Source: Liolophura sinensis
Lineage: Eukaryota; Mollusca; Polyplacophora; Chitonida; Chitonidae
NCBI RefSeq assembly: GCF_032854445.1
Contig: NC_088295.1
Span: forward strand, 39,235,385 to 39,295,384
DNA length: 60,000 nucleotides
Reading direction: 5' to 3'
Below the pieces are notes generated by a model. The model saw only the letters and a list, made by a program, of their open reading frames with translations, was not told the DNA's origin and did no database searches. The position numbers were made by a program, and so were the translations under genes. This document shows, in pieces, positions 12,201 through 24,502 of this stretch (positions are counted from its first letter, which is position 1; each line of letters opens with the position of its first letter).

Positions 12201-15155
12201 TCTGTTTCAATCTGACACATTAAGCATACACTCTGTCACCTTGCGGTTTATGAAGCTTTTGTCTAATTTAAATGTTTCACTGAAGGGGAAGTGATTGCAG
12301 TGTATAATTTCAGGTTGATTCTTTAATTTATGTGAAAAGCTACCAGGACTGGGAGATAATGCTTCGTTATTGATAAAGTGGTAGAATTGCCTGCAGCTTA
12401 TTAGTAATAAAGCTTTCTTCAAGTTCTCCTCCTTTTTTTTTTATATACCCCTGCCATTTTCTGTGAAGAGTTTTAATTTTTGGTGGATGCATTCATACAT
12501 AGATGACGATGTGTTGTGACTTACATTTGTCCATTTACACGATTGTCATGGTTACCAGATTGCCATTTCCCTACATATACGTATACTATATAAATAGATG
12601 TGATTTCATGTCCAGGAAATAACTCCCAACAGTTTTCCACACAGAGTTTTGATTTTTGATAGTTACACAGATTGTCCATTTTTGCGGTTGTCAAGGTAAC
12701 CAAATAGCCATTTTCCTTATATTTCCACCCACTATAATGCTGGCTGGTGTGGTATAAGTGAAATATTCTTGAGTTCGGCGTAAAACACCAATCAAATAAA
12801 TAAATAAAATAACTCCCACAGTTTTCTACATATAGTTTTCATTTTAGGAGGATATAGATACAGAGATAACAATGTGTCACGATTCACATTTGTCCATTTT
12901 TACAGTTGCCTGGGCAACTAGATAGCCATTTTTCTTATATATACTATGTAAATAGATTTGATTTTCGTGTCCGCGCAACGACAATGCTGCTGGTATTCTT
13001 TTATACATTTAAACAAATGCATTTGTTGGGGCATATGTTGTGTTCACCTGAACTGTTGTTTTTTGGGGGTTTTTTTAACTTTTTTTAAAAAATTTTTTCA
13101 ACTGCAGTATTCATTTAGACATATCTCTTTCATCAGATATAAAACTTGAGATGTGGTGTTAGGTTTAAGGTATTAGTGAGTCTGTGTAATAAATAACCTT
13201 AATGACATACTTCCTTTTTTTATTATTTTTATTCTTGTGTACTACCATCACTTTATTTTTATTCTTGTGTACTACCATCACTTTATTTTTATTCTTGTGT
13301 ACTACCATCACTTTATTTTTATTCTTGTGTACTACCATCACTTTATTTTTATTCTTGTGTACTACCATCACTTTATTTGTTTTCTTGTGTACTACCATTA
13401 CTTTGTTTCTTTTTCACAGTAAAAACTGGGGACTTCTTTGACTCGGGAATGATGGATATCATACGTCAGGATATGATCAAATTAACAAAGAAGACTCAAA
13501 TAGACGTCAATTCAGGCAGCAACTCAGTCACATTCCAAAGTACTGTAAGTATCAAGTGGTGTCTTCCTCAAGTTCTTTGAGTACCAAAGTGAAAAAGTCC
13601 AGTGTAAGTGGCAGACAGCAAAGGGTGAATGTACTGGTGTTATCAAGAAACCACACCAGCCTTTTGGCAGGTGTCCATCTTTTGAGAGCCTGGCACAGCT
13701 TGATCAATGAGATCAGAGTAAATAAATCATGTGCTGCCAAATCTTGTGTCAGTTACAGATGCTCACATGATAAAAAGATGGCATTGAATACTATCAGTTC
13801 TCATGTCAAAGGTGCATCTTTTCTGCTTTATCCAGTACATTTAGCTATCATTTAGATGGATTTCTCTTCTGTTTCTGTGTACAGTAGAATTTGCAGTACC
13901 CTAATTACTAAACTTTTCACATTTTAATAGGCACCTTTGCACACTTGAGTTTGGAGATAAAACTACAATGGTTGGGTTGACTAATTTCAGGACCTGATGA
14001 AAGATATCATTGTATCACGTCATACAAATTGAGACTTTAAACCATATTGCAGTGTACATGTGCGTTAAAATTATGAACTGTTTAGATCTGTTTAGTTCTT
14101 TCTAAAAGCAGACCGCCAGCCCTAGACTAGCAAGATTGTGTTTCCCGTGTGAGCTTGGCAGATCCCATGGCTTTGTTTCACAAAACTTTCAGTTAAAGTT
14201 TTAGTAAATTGCTTTTAGTTGGTAGTTTTGTGCTAGTCCAGTGCTTCTCTACTAAACTTATGTCAAATACTTCATACACTAAGTATTGTATTATGCTGCT
14301 TAAGTAGTAGAATGCAAAAAGTTCTGTGAAGCATTTTACATTTTAATACTCAACAAGAAATTTATAGTTTGAATTTACATCTACCAACTTCCTTCCACCA
14401 ATAAGCCTGACCATTGACATTTTAATTCATATTTTTGTAATACTATACAAGAAATTTACAGTTTTAATCTACATGTACAGTTTGGCTTGTGTAAACTATG
14501 ATTGTTGATTTTGACTTTGTAGGTAATCGGTCGAAGGACAGACGAGTCCGGCAAAACACATCTTCTGTTACATTATACTCCTGAAGATGTGTAAGTAATC
14601 CCCCAGTTTTTCCTATGGTTAAAAAAAGACACGATGGTGTGGTTGAAAAGATTTATCTTCTTGCATTTTACAATATCAAACTTTTATGTCTTAATCATTG
14701 TGTCATCCAGCTTAAAAACAGCTTGCCTTTAATCACATTCTATCATTATATTTTCAGGGGAATTTCTTTTGAAATAAAAACTGCTTACTAGATTTTAATC
14801 TGATACAGTTGAACTTACACATTGGCTATATATGTTATACTTTGGTTTGAGACATTAAAGAAAGTAATAGATAGTCAGTCAGTCAGTCCGTAATTTACTG
14901 GGGTTTCACATCTACATTTTCAGACTGCCAGTTTCTTAGATTTTGATTTGCTATTGTACATAAAATGTTAGCAAGTAATTTATTCAGGTTTTATATTTAC
15001 ATTTCAGACTGCCAGATTCTTGGATTCCTGAATCTCAGGTCGATAAATCTGGGGTTCAAAGCATTCCTATATCCAATCTACCTCGTGACTCGGTTCTTAA
15101 TTTGGACCAATCACTGTACAGGACTCACAGGTTTAGAAAACATCGGCGCAAATGA
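3203..15155 (+). CDS. AEBP2: AEBP2, PRC2 accessory zinc-finger protein (3' part, five coding exons)
   Basis: Exons are 3203-3283, 3614-4692, 13420-13544, 14523-14590 and 15008-15155. All junctions are GT/AG and the phases agree, giving 499 residues to the stop TGA at 15153. Three C2H2 fingers are followed by a Lys/Arg-rich stretch and a C-terminal domain. Recognisable matches to vertebrate AEBP2 include CLWEKCKVYN, DFFD, LLLHYTPED and LPDSW. AEBP2 (Jing in Drosophila) is a nuclear cofactor of Polycomb repressive complex 2; it binds DNA and stabilises the EZH2-SUZ12-RBBP4 core, and the C-terminal part contacts that core. No in-frame Met lies before the fingers in these exons, so translation must begin in an exon upstream, either in 1-3180 or before the window. 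Identity is very secure; the 5' end is missing. Confidence 0.93.
3614..4692 (+). CDS. AEBP2: AEBP2 large exon: Cys/Ser/Thr repeat tract, STP motif and three C2H2 zinc fingers
   Basis: The acceptor is ctgttccacag and the donor is CACAAG|gtgggt, leaving phase 1. The first third encodes about nine copies of an 8-10 residue unit of the type S-C-T-S-D-T-K-T. A Ser/Pro segment with DTSRSSTPLP follows, resembling the SGRSTP region of vertebrate AEBP2. Finger 1 is C-X4-C-X11-H-X4-H, one residue shorter than vertebrate finger 1. Finger 2 is C-X4-C-X15-H-X3-H, and its unusually long loop is shared with vertebrate AEBP2. Finger 3 is C-X4-C-X12-H-X3-H. The exon ends in a basic patch (KKRLKRKRP). Confidence 0.93.
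3750..3950 (+). repeat. In-exon minisatellite, unit about 27-33 nt, in AEBP2
   Basis: Degenerate units of the type 'ctagtgacaccaaaacc' plus 'agctgca' are repeated about nine times. Unit lengths are multiples of three, so the zinc-finger frame stays open. The next frame is also open (V-T-P-K-P-type repeats, 3613-4038), and so is an antisense frame. The zinc-finger frame is preferred because it alone continues into the fingers and agrees with the upstream exon. Confidence 0.85.
5461..5815 (+). repeat. Tandem duplication, 140-146 bp unit, 2.4 copies
   Basis: Each unit contains ATTTGCATATCAAAG (5468, 5608, 5754), 'cccacaatga', a T-run, and 'catagctcaacattt' (two units). The 15-mer is identical in all three copies and combines an octamer (ATTTGCAT) with a SOX-type WWCAAWG. 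Confidence 0.8.
7672..7852 (+). mobile_element. tRNA-derived SINE, copy 2 (diverged)
   Basis: A B box (agttcaagtcc) is followed by the shared body blocks and ends caccaatcaaagaaataaat. It is more diverged than copy 1. Confidence 0.8.
10068..10152 (+). mobile_element. SINE 3' fragment, copy 3
   Basis: Only the tail block (ccatggtaatgctggccgc ... catcaaataaataaaac) is present; it is 5'-truncated or eroded. Confidence 0.65.
12721..12812 (+). mobile_element. SINE 3' fragment, copy 4
   Basis: It contains the tail block 'ccactataatgctggctgg' through 'acaccaatcaaataaataaa' in AEBP2's long intron. Confidence 0.8.
13231..13410 (+). repeat. 30-bp tandem array abutting an AEBP2 3' splice site, 6 copies
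   Basis: The unit is attcttgtgtactaccatca plus ctttattttt, with starts at 13231, 13261, 13291, 13321, 13351 and 13381. The last copy runs directly into the pyrimidine tract and AG at 13419. Each unit contains a branch-point-like TACTAC followed by a T-rich tract. Confidence 0.95.
13420..13544 (+). CDS. AEBP2: AEBP2 exon: start of the C-terminal PRC2-contact region
   Basis: The acceptor is tttctttttcacag and the donor is ACT|gtaagt. It encodes 41 full codons containing DFFD, corresponding to the PHDFFDAQTLDAIR region of vertebrate AEBP2, and ends at the residues equivalent to vertebrate FHST. It follows an 8.7-kb intron. Confidence 0.9.
14523..14590 (+). CDS. AEBP2: AEBP2 exon encoding the VIGRR...LLLHYTPED segment
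   Basis: The acceptor is tttgtag and the donor is GAAGATGT|gtaagt. The 68-nt exon matches the vertebrate [22 protein letters not shown] segment almost residue for residue. Confidence 0.92.
14890..14945 (+). repeat. Duplicated AEBP2 acceptor and exon start (decoy 3' splice site)
   Basis: The copy 'ttttcagactgccagtttctta' repeats the true acceptor 'tttcagactgccagattcttg', offset by 84 bp. Its AG ends at 14923. Splicing there would read V-L-P-V-S-stop. Confidence 0.85.
15008..15155 (+). CDS. AEBP2: AEBP2 terminal coding exon
   Basis: The acceptor is tatttacatttcag. It encodes LPDSWIPES through LNLDQSLYR and a basic tail ending HRRK, then TGA at 15153-15155. Vertebrate AEBP2 has LPDVWVNES and LLLDPNIYR at the same places but a longer tail. 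A duplicate of the acceptor and the first codons lies 84 bp upstream. Confidence 0.9.
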
Positions 15156-15492
15156 CTACTGCTCAGAGGGAGACGCATCAGACCAATCAATGTTAATGTG
15201 AAAGGAATGCATACTAGAAATTGGTGTAAGACCACACCGATATGGATATTGCGCTATTCTTTGTGGAACATGAAAGCCAATCAAGGCACCACTGCAGGGA
15301 ATCTTCTTATTTTACATGATCATTACATGATATCTATCTCACGTATGCAGCTCCATGGATACTTGAACAACGGAGCTGTTTTGTATATCATATGGAATGA
15401 TATTTATTGTCTAGGTCATCCGCCAAAAACCATTTTCTGGTTTGGAGACATAAGAAAAATAACACATAATAGATCTATGCCATTGGAAGAGA

Positions 15493-15498
15493 ATTAAA
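15493..15498 (+). terminator. Candidate proximal poly(A) signal of AEBP2
   Basis: ATTAAA lies about 340 nt after the stop and is followed within 10-30 nt by a GT-rich stretch. Other candidates downstream (for example AATAAA near 20340) are equally possible without transcript data. Confidence 0.3.
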
Positions 15499-18400
15499 GC
15501 TCTTGTGATTTTGTGCAGTGTTGGAAGCCAAGGTGAAATATTACATTGAACAGTCTACGCAAATGTGGTTGTTGACATCAGGGGGTCTCAGATTTTACTT
15601 CCCTTTCTCCAGCAGAAGTTCTTGAGATTCAAATAGTGGTTCATTTTCAGTTGAAGAAAAATCCAATCAGTAGTGGCTTATTGGATGCCATCAGCCACTC
15701 TGGTGTGTTTTGTTTCATGAGCTGTAAATGACTCAGTCCGGAATCCTCTGTGGAGTACTGCGTCCTTATTTGTGTAAACCTTCCTTGATTATGCAGATAG
15801 TGAAACATTGAATTCGCCCTAACATATATGTTATAAAATGAGGGCAGGTGTCATCAGTGTTTCCTGGGGTTTGATATGTGTATTTGAATATGTTTTTTTT
15901 GTGATCTCAAGAAAGCCAGGAGTAGAGTATGGAGATGTTCTTGTATAATTATTGTAAAATCACATTCAAGAGTCAAGACTGGCCATACTTGCTGTTTTTG
16001 AAAGAATTGCTGTAGGTCCATCAAAATTGTTATTCACACAAAGTAACCATCAAATGATGTTAGTATTTTGTCAGTGTGTTGATGAGCCATCCCATTCCTT
16101 GTTAATATCAGCCCTCTTATACTCTATGCTTGTCCAGGCATACAGACTTACTTTCTATACATGCATGCCAGCACTGCCCATGCATATGTAGCATAGGTGA
16201 ATATCGTCCTGTGCCATATATTTTCCTAAACATGCAGCTACCCAGCTGAAGTGACCTTAATAACCATCTAGTTGATTGGTGGAATCATCATTTCGTTTGA
16301 CCAATCAGGATTTACGACTGTTATCACTGCCAGCAACTGCATACATCGATGTACATGTTTGTTTTCTTATCTGAACATGCACTTTGAAAATCCATGTGTA
16401 CATGTACATACATATACATGCCCTTACAGGTTCATACCATTTCTCTGTCATACCTGTACTATTTCTCTGTCACATCAAGAAAACCATACACAGTGGAAGA
16501 TAACAGCAAACGCTGTATGTGTAGGCTTGTGTTACAGACAAAAGCTGTTCATGGAGAGTTGAAACATAGAACTGGATTTTTAGCTCTGGTAACTTCTTTT
16601 ACCTTTGTGTGCATGTACCTGTAAATTCCTAAAAGCGAGTCCTTAAAGATGAAAGTATGCTTAGAAAACTAAGGTACTGTGTCTTGATAGTATGGCACCT
16701 AAGACTTTCAGTAAACGGTTTAAACATGTCTGTGGCACAAAACATTATTGGTTGGCCATTTACTTGAGTGATGCAGAATATACCAGTAAGGCTATAAGTA
16801 CCGTTACTGTATCACCCAGATTCAGGTGACTTGGCGGTGAATTTACATCATGTTATATCAACATGCAAACTGAAGGGAATGCGGTGGTCCCACCTGTATA
16901 TGGATATGCCAGATGTAGGACAATCATATGCAGGGTGTTGAATAAGGGCAAGTAGCAGGTGCAGACAGCTGTCAACTGCCGTCCCCTTAGCCAGCTATTT
17001 TGAATATTCTTACAGTTGAAATCAATAGTAATTGTGGCATAATTGCTTTCAATTCAGCCACCTACTTCGACCTCCTTCTCCAATTCTAAATGAAAACCCT
17101 GTATATGCTCCAGCAATACGTTACCATGTAAACTGTAGGGCAGACGTTGTTCTCAACTAAATGTCAATGTTTAATCCGTAGTGATCCCAACTCTGCGTTC
17201 TTTACCTTTAAATAACACATTTTGATTTTAGATGATTGTTTTCCCAGAAATTTTTAAAAGAAAAATGAATGACAAGGTTTCAAAATCTTTTGATTCATCT
17301 GAGATAAGTTTGTTTTGTTTTTGAAGTAAATGTTTGTCCTTAATGCGAGATGTACATGCTGTGTTAAAATAGATAACTCAATTGCTGATTCTTACATTTG
17401 TACATGTAACCACATGTATTTGGTGCCTCTTTTAATTATTATGAATTTTACATTGATTTTGCCATAATTTTTACAACTGAAGTGGGGTTTTTTTGGTGCG
17501 TTATCAAAGGTGTTAAAATACAAGTTGCTTTGTGAAATCTTTTTGACTTCTACAGTTATATTTGATACCATTCCTCTTGCCAGGTTTGTTACACGCAGGA
17601 CTTAGTAGAAACATGCTGATGAAATACTTGCTATGGCCGTGCTACATGCACCTTCATTACACATCGTTACACTGACCTGAAAGCTAAAAAAAAAATCTGT
17701 CACTAAATGGAGTGTAAATGACTGATTTTCAGAGCTGTGTTGATCTTTGCAAAAGGTTTTGAGGTTTGTTTAGAAGGTATAACTATATCCTACTTCAAAA
17801 ATGTTTCAGCTCAGAAAGTAATTTCATGTCATTTATTTGCTATATTTGCCACTATACTGCACTTTTGGGGGGGAACATTTTAGGTCATGTACTATGTATC
17901 TCTTGCACCGCAATATTATTGGTTACAAATTACTGGTGATTATGCCATTGTTTTTTTTTTTTCATGCCTGAATGATCATTATGACAGCAGCTTCTTGCAT
18001 GGTTAAGATAAATGCTGTGTACATGTTTAAAAGCGTTAGGCCAAAGCTTCAATGCTTCAGTGGCAAGGAATGTAATGTTAAGTTAAATTGACGTGGATTA
18101 TGATGGATCTGACAAGGCTATGACTTCTGTTGAACGAAGTTGAATGTGTGGCCCATGTCATACCAAAAAGTATGTGTGTACTTTAGATTGTTTTAATATA
18201 GCATGCTATATACAGCATACTACATAAGTGTGCCCACTTGGACGCATAAATCCTTTGAAGGAAAAGATATTTTCACATCTTGGTTCATTTTTTTTTTTTT
18301 GTATTGAAGATAGCAAAGAAAATGTATAAAAGCATCTTTTCAGTTTCACTTCATTCACACACCTTGTCACATATAGGAGGAAAACTCAGCCAACCATGCA

Positions 18401-19115
18401 CTCTGTATCCTGTCAAGGAAAAATGTCGCACATTCAAGCAGGTCACTTGTATATCTTTTATAGGTTCATTATTGGTGTATGTTGTGACTCATTCACACCA
18501 AACATATCAACAGTTGGCCACAATCTTCTCTATCAGTAGTCCATCATCATCAGCTCCCCTGGTTCATATCTGGGTGATATCGCCACGGAAACCTCGAATT
18601 GGGACCACAGGTCGGTCACCTTCCTGTCAATAGGACTGTTTTTGATTGGTGACTCAAAATGAGGCTGTGATTCAAGAACCAATCTGCTACAGTCACTGCC
18701 AATTGTAGAACAGACTGTTATTTTGTGATATATGTTACATCTTTTTCCATCTGAAAACTGTACGATATTTTCACATAAGATGTGCTGTTATAATACCATT
18801 TGTTACATCATTTGCGCACACATTGATTTCATGTATACATGACAGTGTACTTACAATCATCATAGTCAGCTGAACATCGTGTGAAAGACGTGGGATATAC
18901 AAGTACATAAAGGAACTACAGTGTCCCATATATTAACCGTCACTGTGATTACTTGTCATAGGCACTGTACAGTTGTTTAAACCATTTTGTAGGTAAAGTG
19001 TGATTTTTGTACAGCCCACAGTTTGTATCTATAGGCCTGGTATCAGGATGAAGTATTATGGGGTGTAAAGCTCAGTTGAACGCCCAGTTTGGGTTATGAA
19101 ATGGCTGATGAGCCT

Positions 19116-19600
19116 GTGTGAAAACCAAGGAGCAAAGTGCTGAGTCAGTTGTTCTCTTGAAGAATCATTATGCCAGGAGCAAGGTGCGGAGTAAGCTGTT
19201 CCCATGAGGAATCATTAACCAAGGAGCAACATGCTGACTCAGCTGCTCTCGTACGAAATCATTAACCCAGGAGCAAGGTGCTGACTCAGCTGTTCTCATA
19301 AGAAATCATTAACCTGGGAACAAGGTGCTGACTCGGCTGTTCTCATGAGGAAACATTAACCCAGGAGCAAGGTGTTGATTCCGCTGTCCTCATGAGAAAT
19401 CATTAATCCATGAACAACCTGCTGACGCAGCTGTTCTCATGAGGAAACATTAACCCAGGAGCAAGGTGCTGAGTAACAGTTTGCTGTTCTCATGAAAAAA
19501 GATTAGCGTATGAGCAAGGTTCTGACTTAGTTTTGATCAGAAATATTAACCAAGGAGCATGGTGCTGAGTCAGCTGTCTTCATGAGAATCACTTACTTAA
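19116..19600. repeat. About 50-bp tandem array with AP-1/Maf-like sites, about 10 degenerate copies
   Basis: The unit consensus is roughly 'caaggagcaaggtgctgact' + 'cagctgttctcatgagaaat' + 'cattaac'. Perfect TGA(C/G)TCA heptamers occur at 19141, 19235, 19282 and 19566. Near matches occur in the other copies. Confidence 0.85.
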
Positions 19601-22600
19601 GAGCATGAGAGACCATTTATTCCAACTTTTATTGTAGGTATCAGATTTAGTCAGTTATGTGTATAAAAAAAAACAAGTCCCTTATGGTTGACCTCTACCT
19701 GTTCGTACCTCACCTTGCTTGTATATTAATGCATTAGGAACGTATGAAGCATCACTTGGTACTACATGTAGCATGCCTCTAACCTTGTACTCGATAAGTT
19801 CTAGACATTAACTGTATTTGCTGTACTGTTTTGCCCATTACATAGTTGGTGTCAAAGCATTTTTATCATGGTTTTCAACCAGGCCTGCTTGATTCAGAGC
19901 AGCATAATTCTTACCGGTACTGGAATAATTTTGCATAATCTTAATTAAATTTAACAGTAAGAATTAATTTTTATTGACTGATTTTTTGCCCACATTTTGC
20001 ACACCTTGATAACCAAAAATTACAAGAAGAATTTTTGCAATTACTTTGATCAGCTTTCATTTGATTAAAGTGTAGGAATAAAAACTTTTGGATATTTGTT
20101 TTACATCTTCACACAGTGAGCATTACAGGATTGAGAAATGTTTCAGAACTGGAAGGATGTTATACCAAATCTCTACTAAAACTTTTTGTGGACAAACAAG
20201 CATGGAAGGTCCATGACTATATATGGTTGTTGTGTTTTTTTCATTCTCTTTAACTAGTTTCCATTTTCATAATTGTGTTGGGTTTTGTTGATACAGTGGT
20301 GTAAGATTTTCTGTTTACAGACCTTCAGATCCAAGGGAAATAAACTACAGTCATTCCTCTTTTATTTGAAGGTGTGGTACATACACTCAAATCATAATGA
20401 TGTGCATAATGCATATTTTCAGGTTTCTATGTAAATGACATGTTTTAATGAAATGCACATGTGCAGTTATACGGAAGTGTTGCTGTTATGTTATTTAACG
20501 CACCAAATGCCACCACTTTCTGGCCAAAAACCGATGGAGCAGCACAAAACTTTTTTTTTTTTTTATATCTTCAATTTTTGATTCGGTTTTTTATTAGAAA
20601 TTTCCTGACTATCTGCTGTAAAAACTATCCTTATGCAGGATGGAATAATTATACCTCCCATCTGTAATTGAGTAATGCTTTTTTATGTTTTCTATAACTT
20701 TTTATACCTCTTTTTAATATTGTATATTCATGACGCTTTAGAAAATTATTCTGCTAAATAACTTGATGACATTGGATGACCACAGTTTCAAGGGGTTTCT
20801 GAAGGAGGGTGGTTATACTCTTAAATTTTTTTCAATTTCAATATTTCTTGAATACTGGCTGTATTGAAATAGTTTGTGCTGTACTCAGTTAGGCCAACTG
20901 GTACACATACTAAACCATTGTCATGATTCCCTTTGCATATCTTTATGATGTTTATTCTGGTGTAGTCACCTGTTTTATCATTCGGTATAGGTGTACAGGT
21001 ATGAAATAATTTGTAACTAAATAAGGCAACCAGTACAATAAGTGACACCCTTAAATATATCATTTTACAGGGGGAGGTAACTCCTAGGCTCTGTTCCTAT
21101 CTGAAATCCACAGTGTAAATAGTTATGAACTGAGTGACCCAATTAAACTATCAGAATTTTTATGACACACAGAGGTCAGTTTTCAAACCTCCCATTTCAG
21201 AGGGAGATGTATATTGTTCTGTGTATATACAGTATAAATATTTGAAGTTTTATTTTCCGATGAAATGGATGCACTGTAAATGTATATGAATGTGTGGTCG
21301 GAGAGTTGCTATGTTCCAGTAATGTTATTCTTGTAGTTAGTGTTCGGCAGAATTGTTGTGGTCAGGGCAAAATGTTATGTGAAATTCAAGGGTGTGGCTG
21401 TCAGTGTTACTATATTATGAAAACAAATGTTGGGTCATATTGCTACTACTGGACCGATTTTTTTTATTTTAATTTGTGCGATTTTTTTTATTTCACATTG
21501 AAACCTGTCTAGTGCATTATTGGCACAAAATATTTGGAGGATGCTTTTAAAGCTGTCAGTTTTAATATTTGAAAATCATCAGTTGTGGGATGTGCCTTAG
21601 GGTTAGTCATTATAAGTTTCTTCACCAAGACTATTATTATGAAATTGGCTTACATGTACTTTACTCTGTTGTGTTATACTTCACAAAAGCTTGTCAAACA
21701 GGTGCATATTTGCATACATAGCCCTTCCATAAACACAATCCACTGCTTCAGTCTTCTGTTAAGGTTACAATGAGAGTGCTTTTTTAATAGTCTGAAAATG
21801 TAAAATATATGTAAATGCAAACAAAATGCACAATATCTGAAATTGAGAAGCACAAAAACCAAGTGCCATGACTTAAACTCTTAAGAGTTGTAATAATGAT
21901 TTGTTATAGTTAATTACTGTAGTTATGAATCCTGATAGCACACTGTTTTTCGGGGAGATATCCTGTAGTTTGCACAAGTTACTTCAGCACTGTCTGTAGT
22001 TATGAACAGAAGTTCTAGATATATACACGTGTAAACGTGAAATACATAAGTGTATATGGTGAGTTTCAACCAACATGACATTTACAATTTTCTAGTAATA
22101 TTCATTTCTGTTGAGAGTTGAGAACTGTCGATATTGTGGCACTTATCCTGTACATCATTGTTAGGGGGACCATCTAAGAATCCCGACTTAAAACTGGGAG
22201 TGGTTTCTGACCTGTTGTGTGTGCCAAGTTTTGCCACTGCAGGTTAATGGGAACAGAATGTTAGTTTTATAATGTATGGCCCCTTCCCCTCATTCATGTG
22301 TCACTTTGCTCATGGTGTTGTGAATATTTATTTTGTACAGTTGTCTGATGTCACCCCCAGCCTGTACTCAAGTCCTGATATATTATCACCATTTCTGGGG
22401 TATTTATACAACCTTTTAGTTAGCCCTAAAACCCTAGATAGTTTTATATGAAAAAAAAAAAGAAACAAAATAAAATGCACTACCCTTTGTTTGATAAGTC
22501 TGTGTTCTTTTATATCACTTTAATTTGAATCCCTTTCATGTTGACTTGAACTTCATGAAAAGCTGTCCAAACCAGATAGTGGAAAAGCAGTGAAATTTTC

Positions 22601-23071
22601 TGAGACAGTTTGCAAGCTTTTTTGTCAAGACTGTGCTGTTTGAAGTGTTCAGTTTGACAAGGCAGATAGCAGTGTCAAGTGCACTATTACATCTGTGTCT
22701 CAAGGAGAATGAACAGCAGCACATCTCCCTATGTTACAGTATTGTATTCTTCAGCAAATTTTGTAAATTTTATGGAAATGTTTGGGGTACCTGAAACTTC
22801 ACATGGCCTCTAGAATAGTCCCAAGTCAAAAATTAGATAAAAGCTAAGTCCTGGGACCAGTTTCACAAAGCTGTGTACACCACTATTACCTTACCTGGGC
22901 CTGATTGTACAAAGCCCTTTTAACATTATATGCACATAACTACCATGACAACCAGCAATGTAGGCATTACGTCGCCATGGCTATACGTGCTTGTAACGTT
23001 AAGTGGGCTTCGTACAAGTGGCCCCTGGTCTGTATCTAAGTTTGCAATGTCGTAGCATAGGAATAAATTGC

Positions 23072-23190
23072 CACGTTTTTTATTTGATTGGTGTTGTACG
23101 TACCCAAGACTTTCACTTATACAACGATGGCCAGCATTATGGTGGGAGGAAAACGGGCAGAGCCCACACGACCGTCCACAGGTTGCCACG
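23072..23190 (-). mobile_element. SINE fragment, minus orientation, copy 5
   Basis: It is the reverse complement of the tail and middle blocks (tttgattggtgttgtacg, gccagcattatggtgggagg). Confidence 0.75.
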
Positions 23191-24502
23191 TTTTTTTATA
23201 AGGCTGCCTCATGATCTGTTCTATGAAGTCCCAAACATAACAAAACAAAATGTTCCAATCAAGTAATGCTATTGGTTTCCTTGGATAAGCATGGCCTGCT
23301 GCAGAGTGGCTGTCTAGTTTCCATCGTTTAAAACACCACACCTCAGAGAAAAACTTTGGCATTCGCCTGCAGGCTCCTAATAACTCTTAATAACTAATTT
23401 TTGCCTGTAGTAAATCGGCGACAAAAAAAAACAGCAAAAGCTGGATTTGAACCTGAAACTTTCTTTTGTTGAGGGCTAGGTAGTAGTAAACTTTCCACAG
23501 AAATCATATAAGGAGACCAGGCCAGTTTGCAAAGGCTAGTTTATCTCTTCTCTTGGTTTTGACATTTCTTTATGTATGCTTCTCAGTTTATGCCTTAAAT
23601 GACAACACTTAAGAAGCACATTGCTTCATACATTTTTCAACATTTAACTTAGTTTAAATACCTGTAAAAATGATCTGTATTCATTACACATCCTAGTACA
23701 TGTTAACATGCATACCACCAGTGCCTCTGTCTATCAACAGTTCGTAACAATGTACTTGTATGCTATAATTTGTCATAAATACGGACAACACATACAATAA
23801 TACATGTACTGCAATGATGCTATAATAGATCGTAACAAAATCTACTATAAAAGAGTAAATAAATATACAAATGGTTCAATATTCATAAAATACAGACGTG
23901 GTAGTTCATTGGACGGGATTTACCTTGTCTTCACAACAAGAATCACAGACCTGCTTAAATAAAGGCACAGCCATTGTAGAATAAAATGTTCATGTTGATT
24001 CATTGATTATCTGGCCCAATTACAATGAAATACTGATGATATCTTTTGTAGTTTCCATCACTCATAAAAATCTCCACGCATACAGAAACAATGCATTATA
24101 AAGATAATCTTCAACTTTCTTGTAGATACCAGCTTTGTAGGAAAATACATGTACATATTGCACACAATTAAAATAATTTTTATACATATAAATCGCATAT
24201 CAAAGTGTAAAGAGACGATAGAAATCCACATCCCCAGACATCATTTACAACTGTTCAAATAAAACTCAAGATTGAAGGTAATCTGCCACAAGAAGGCAAG
24301 ACTAAGACCTTCAAATATTCAGTAAGTCTTCAGTCTGACTGAACCTGATTTATACCTTCATCTTAGAACTTTCACAGACGAGAGAAATGAGATATCTAAA
24401 GTTTGTGAAAGGTTTTGAGCTAATCTGTTTCAATCAGCATTCAAAGCATCTTTCTTCACATCACAGAACAGTGATGTTCGCCAGTCTGTTGAATGATACA
24501 TC

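Larger units (their letters stand above)
4693..13419 (+). other. Long AEBP2 intron (8.7 kb)
   Basis: It holds three SINE copies, a 140-146 bp duplicated segment with SOX/OCT-like motifs, and a 30-bp array against the 3' end. A CpG-richer island at about 6310-7004 has short ends reading TTAA-AGGTGAA and TTCACCT-TTAA, which could be an old TTAA-target element (weak). No coding exon is supported. Confidence 0.7.
15156..24502. other. Convergent intergenic region and 3' UTRs
   Basis: It lies between the AEBP2 stop and the stop of the minus-strand gene. It contains a 50-bp array (19116-19600), one minus-strand SINE and scattered T-runs. Short ORFs here lack splice context or similarity. I see no gene. 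Confidence 0.6.

Noticed and set aside
13165-13441. Repetitive small ORFs on both strands
   Set aside because: They are frames of the 30-bp non-coding array before the AEBP2 acceptor.
15198-15497. 99-codon ORF just after the AEBP2 stop
   Set aside because: It lies in the 3' UTR. Its composition is not protein-like and there is no splice or similarity support.
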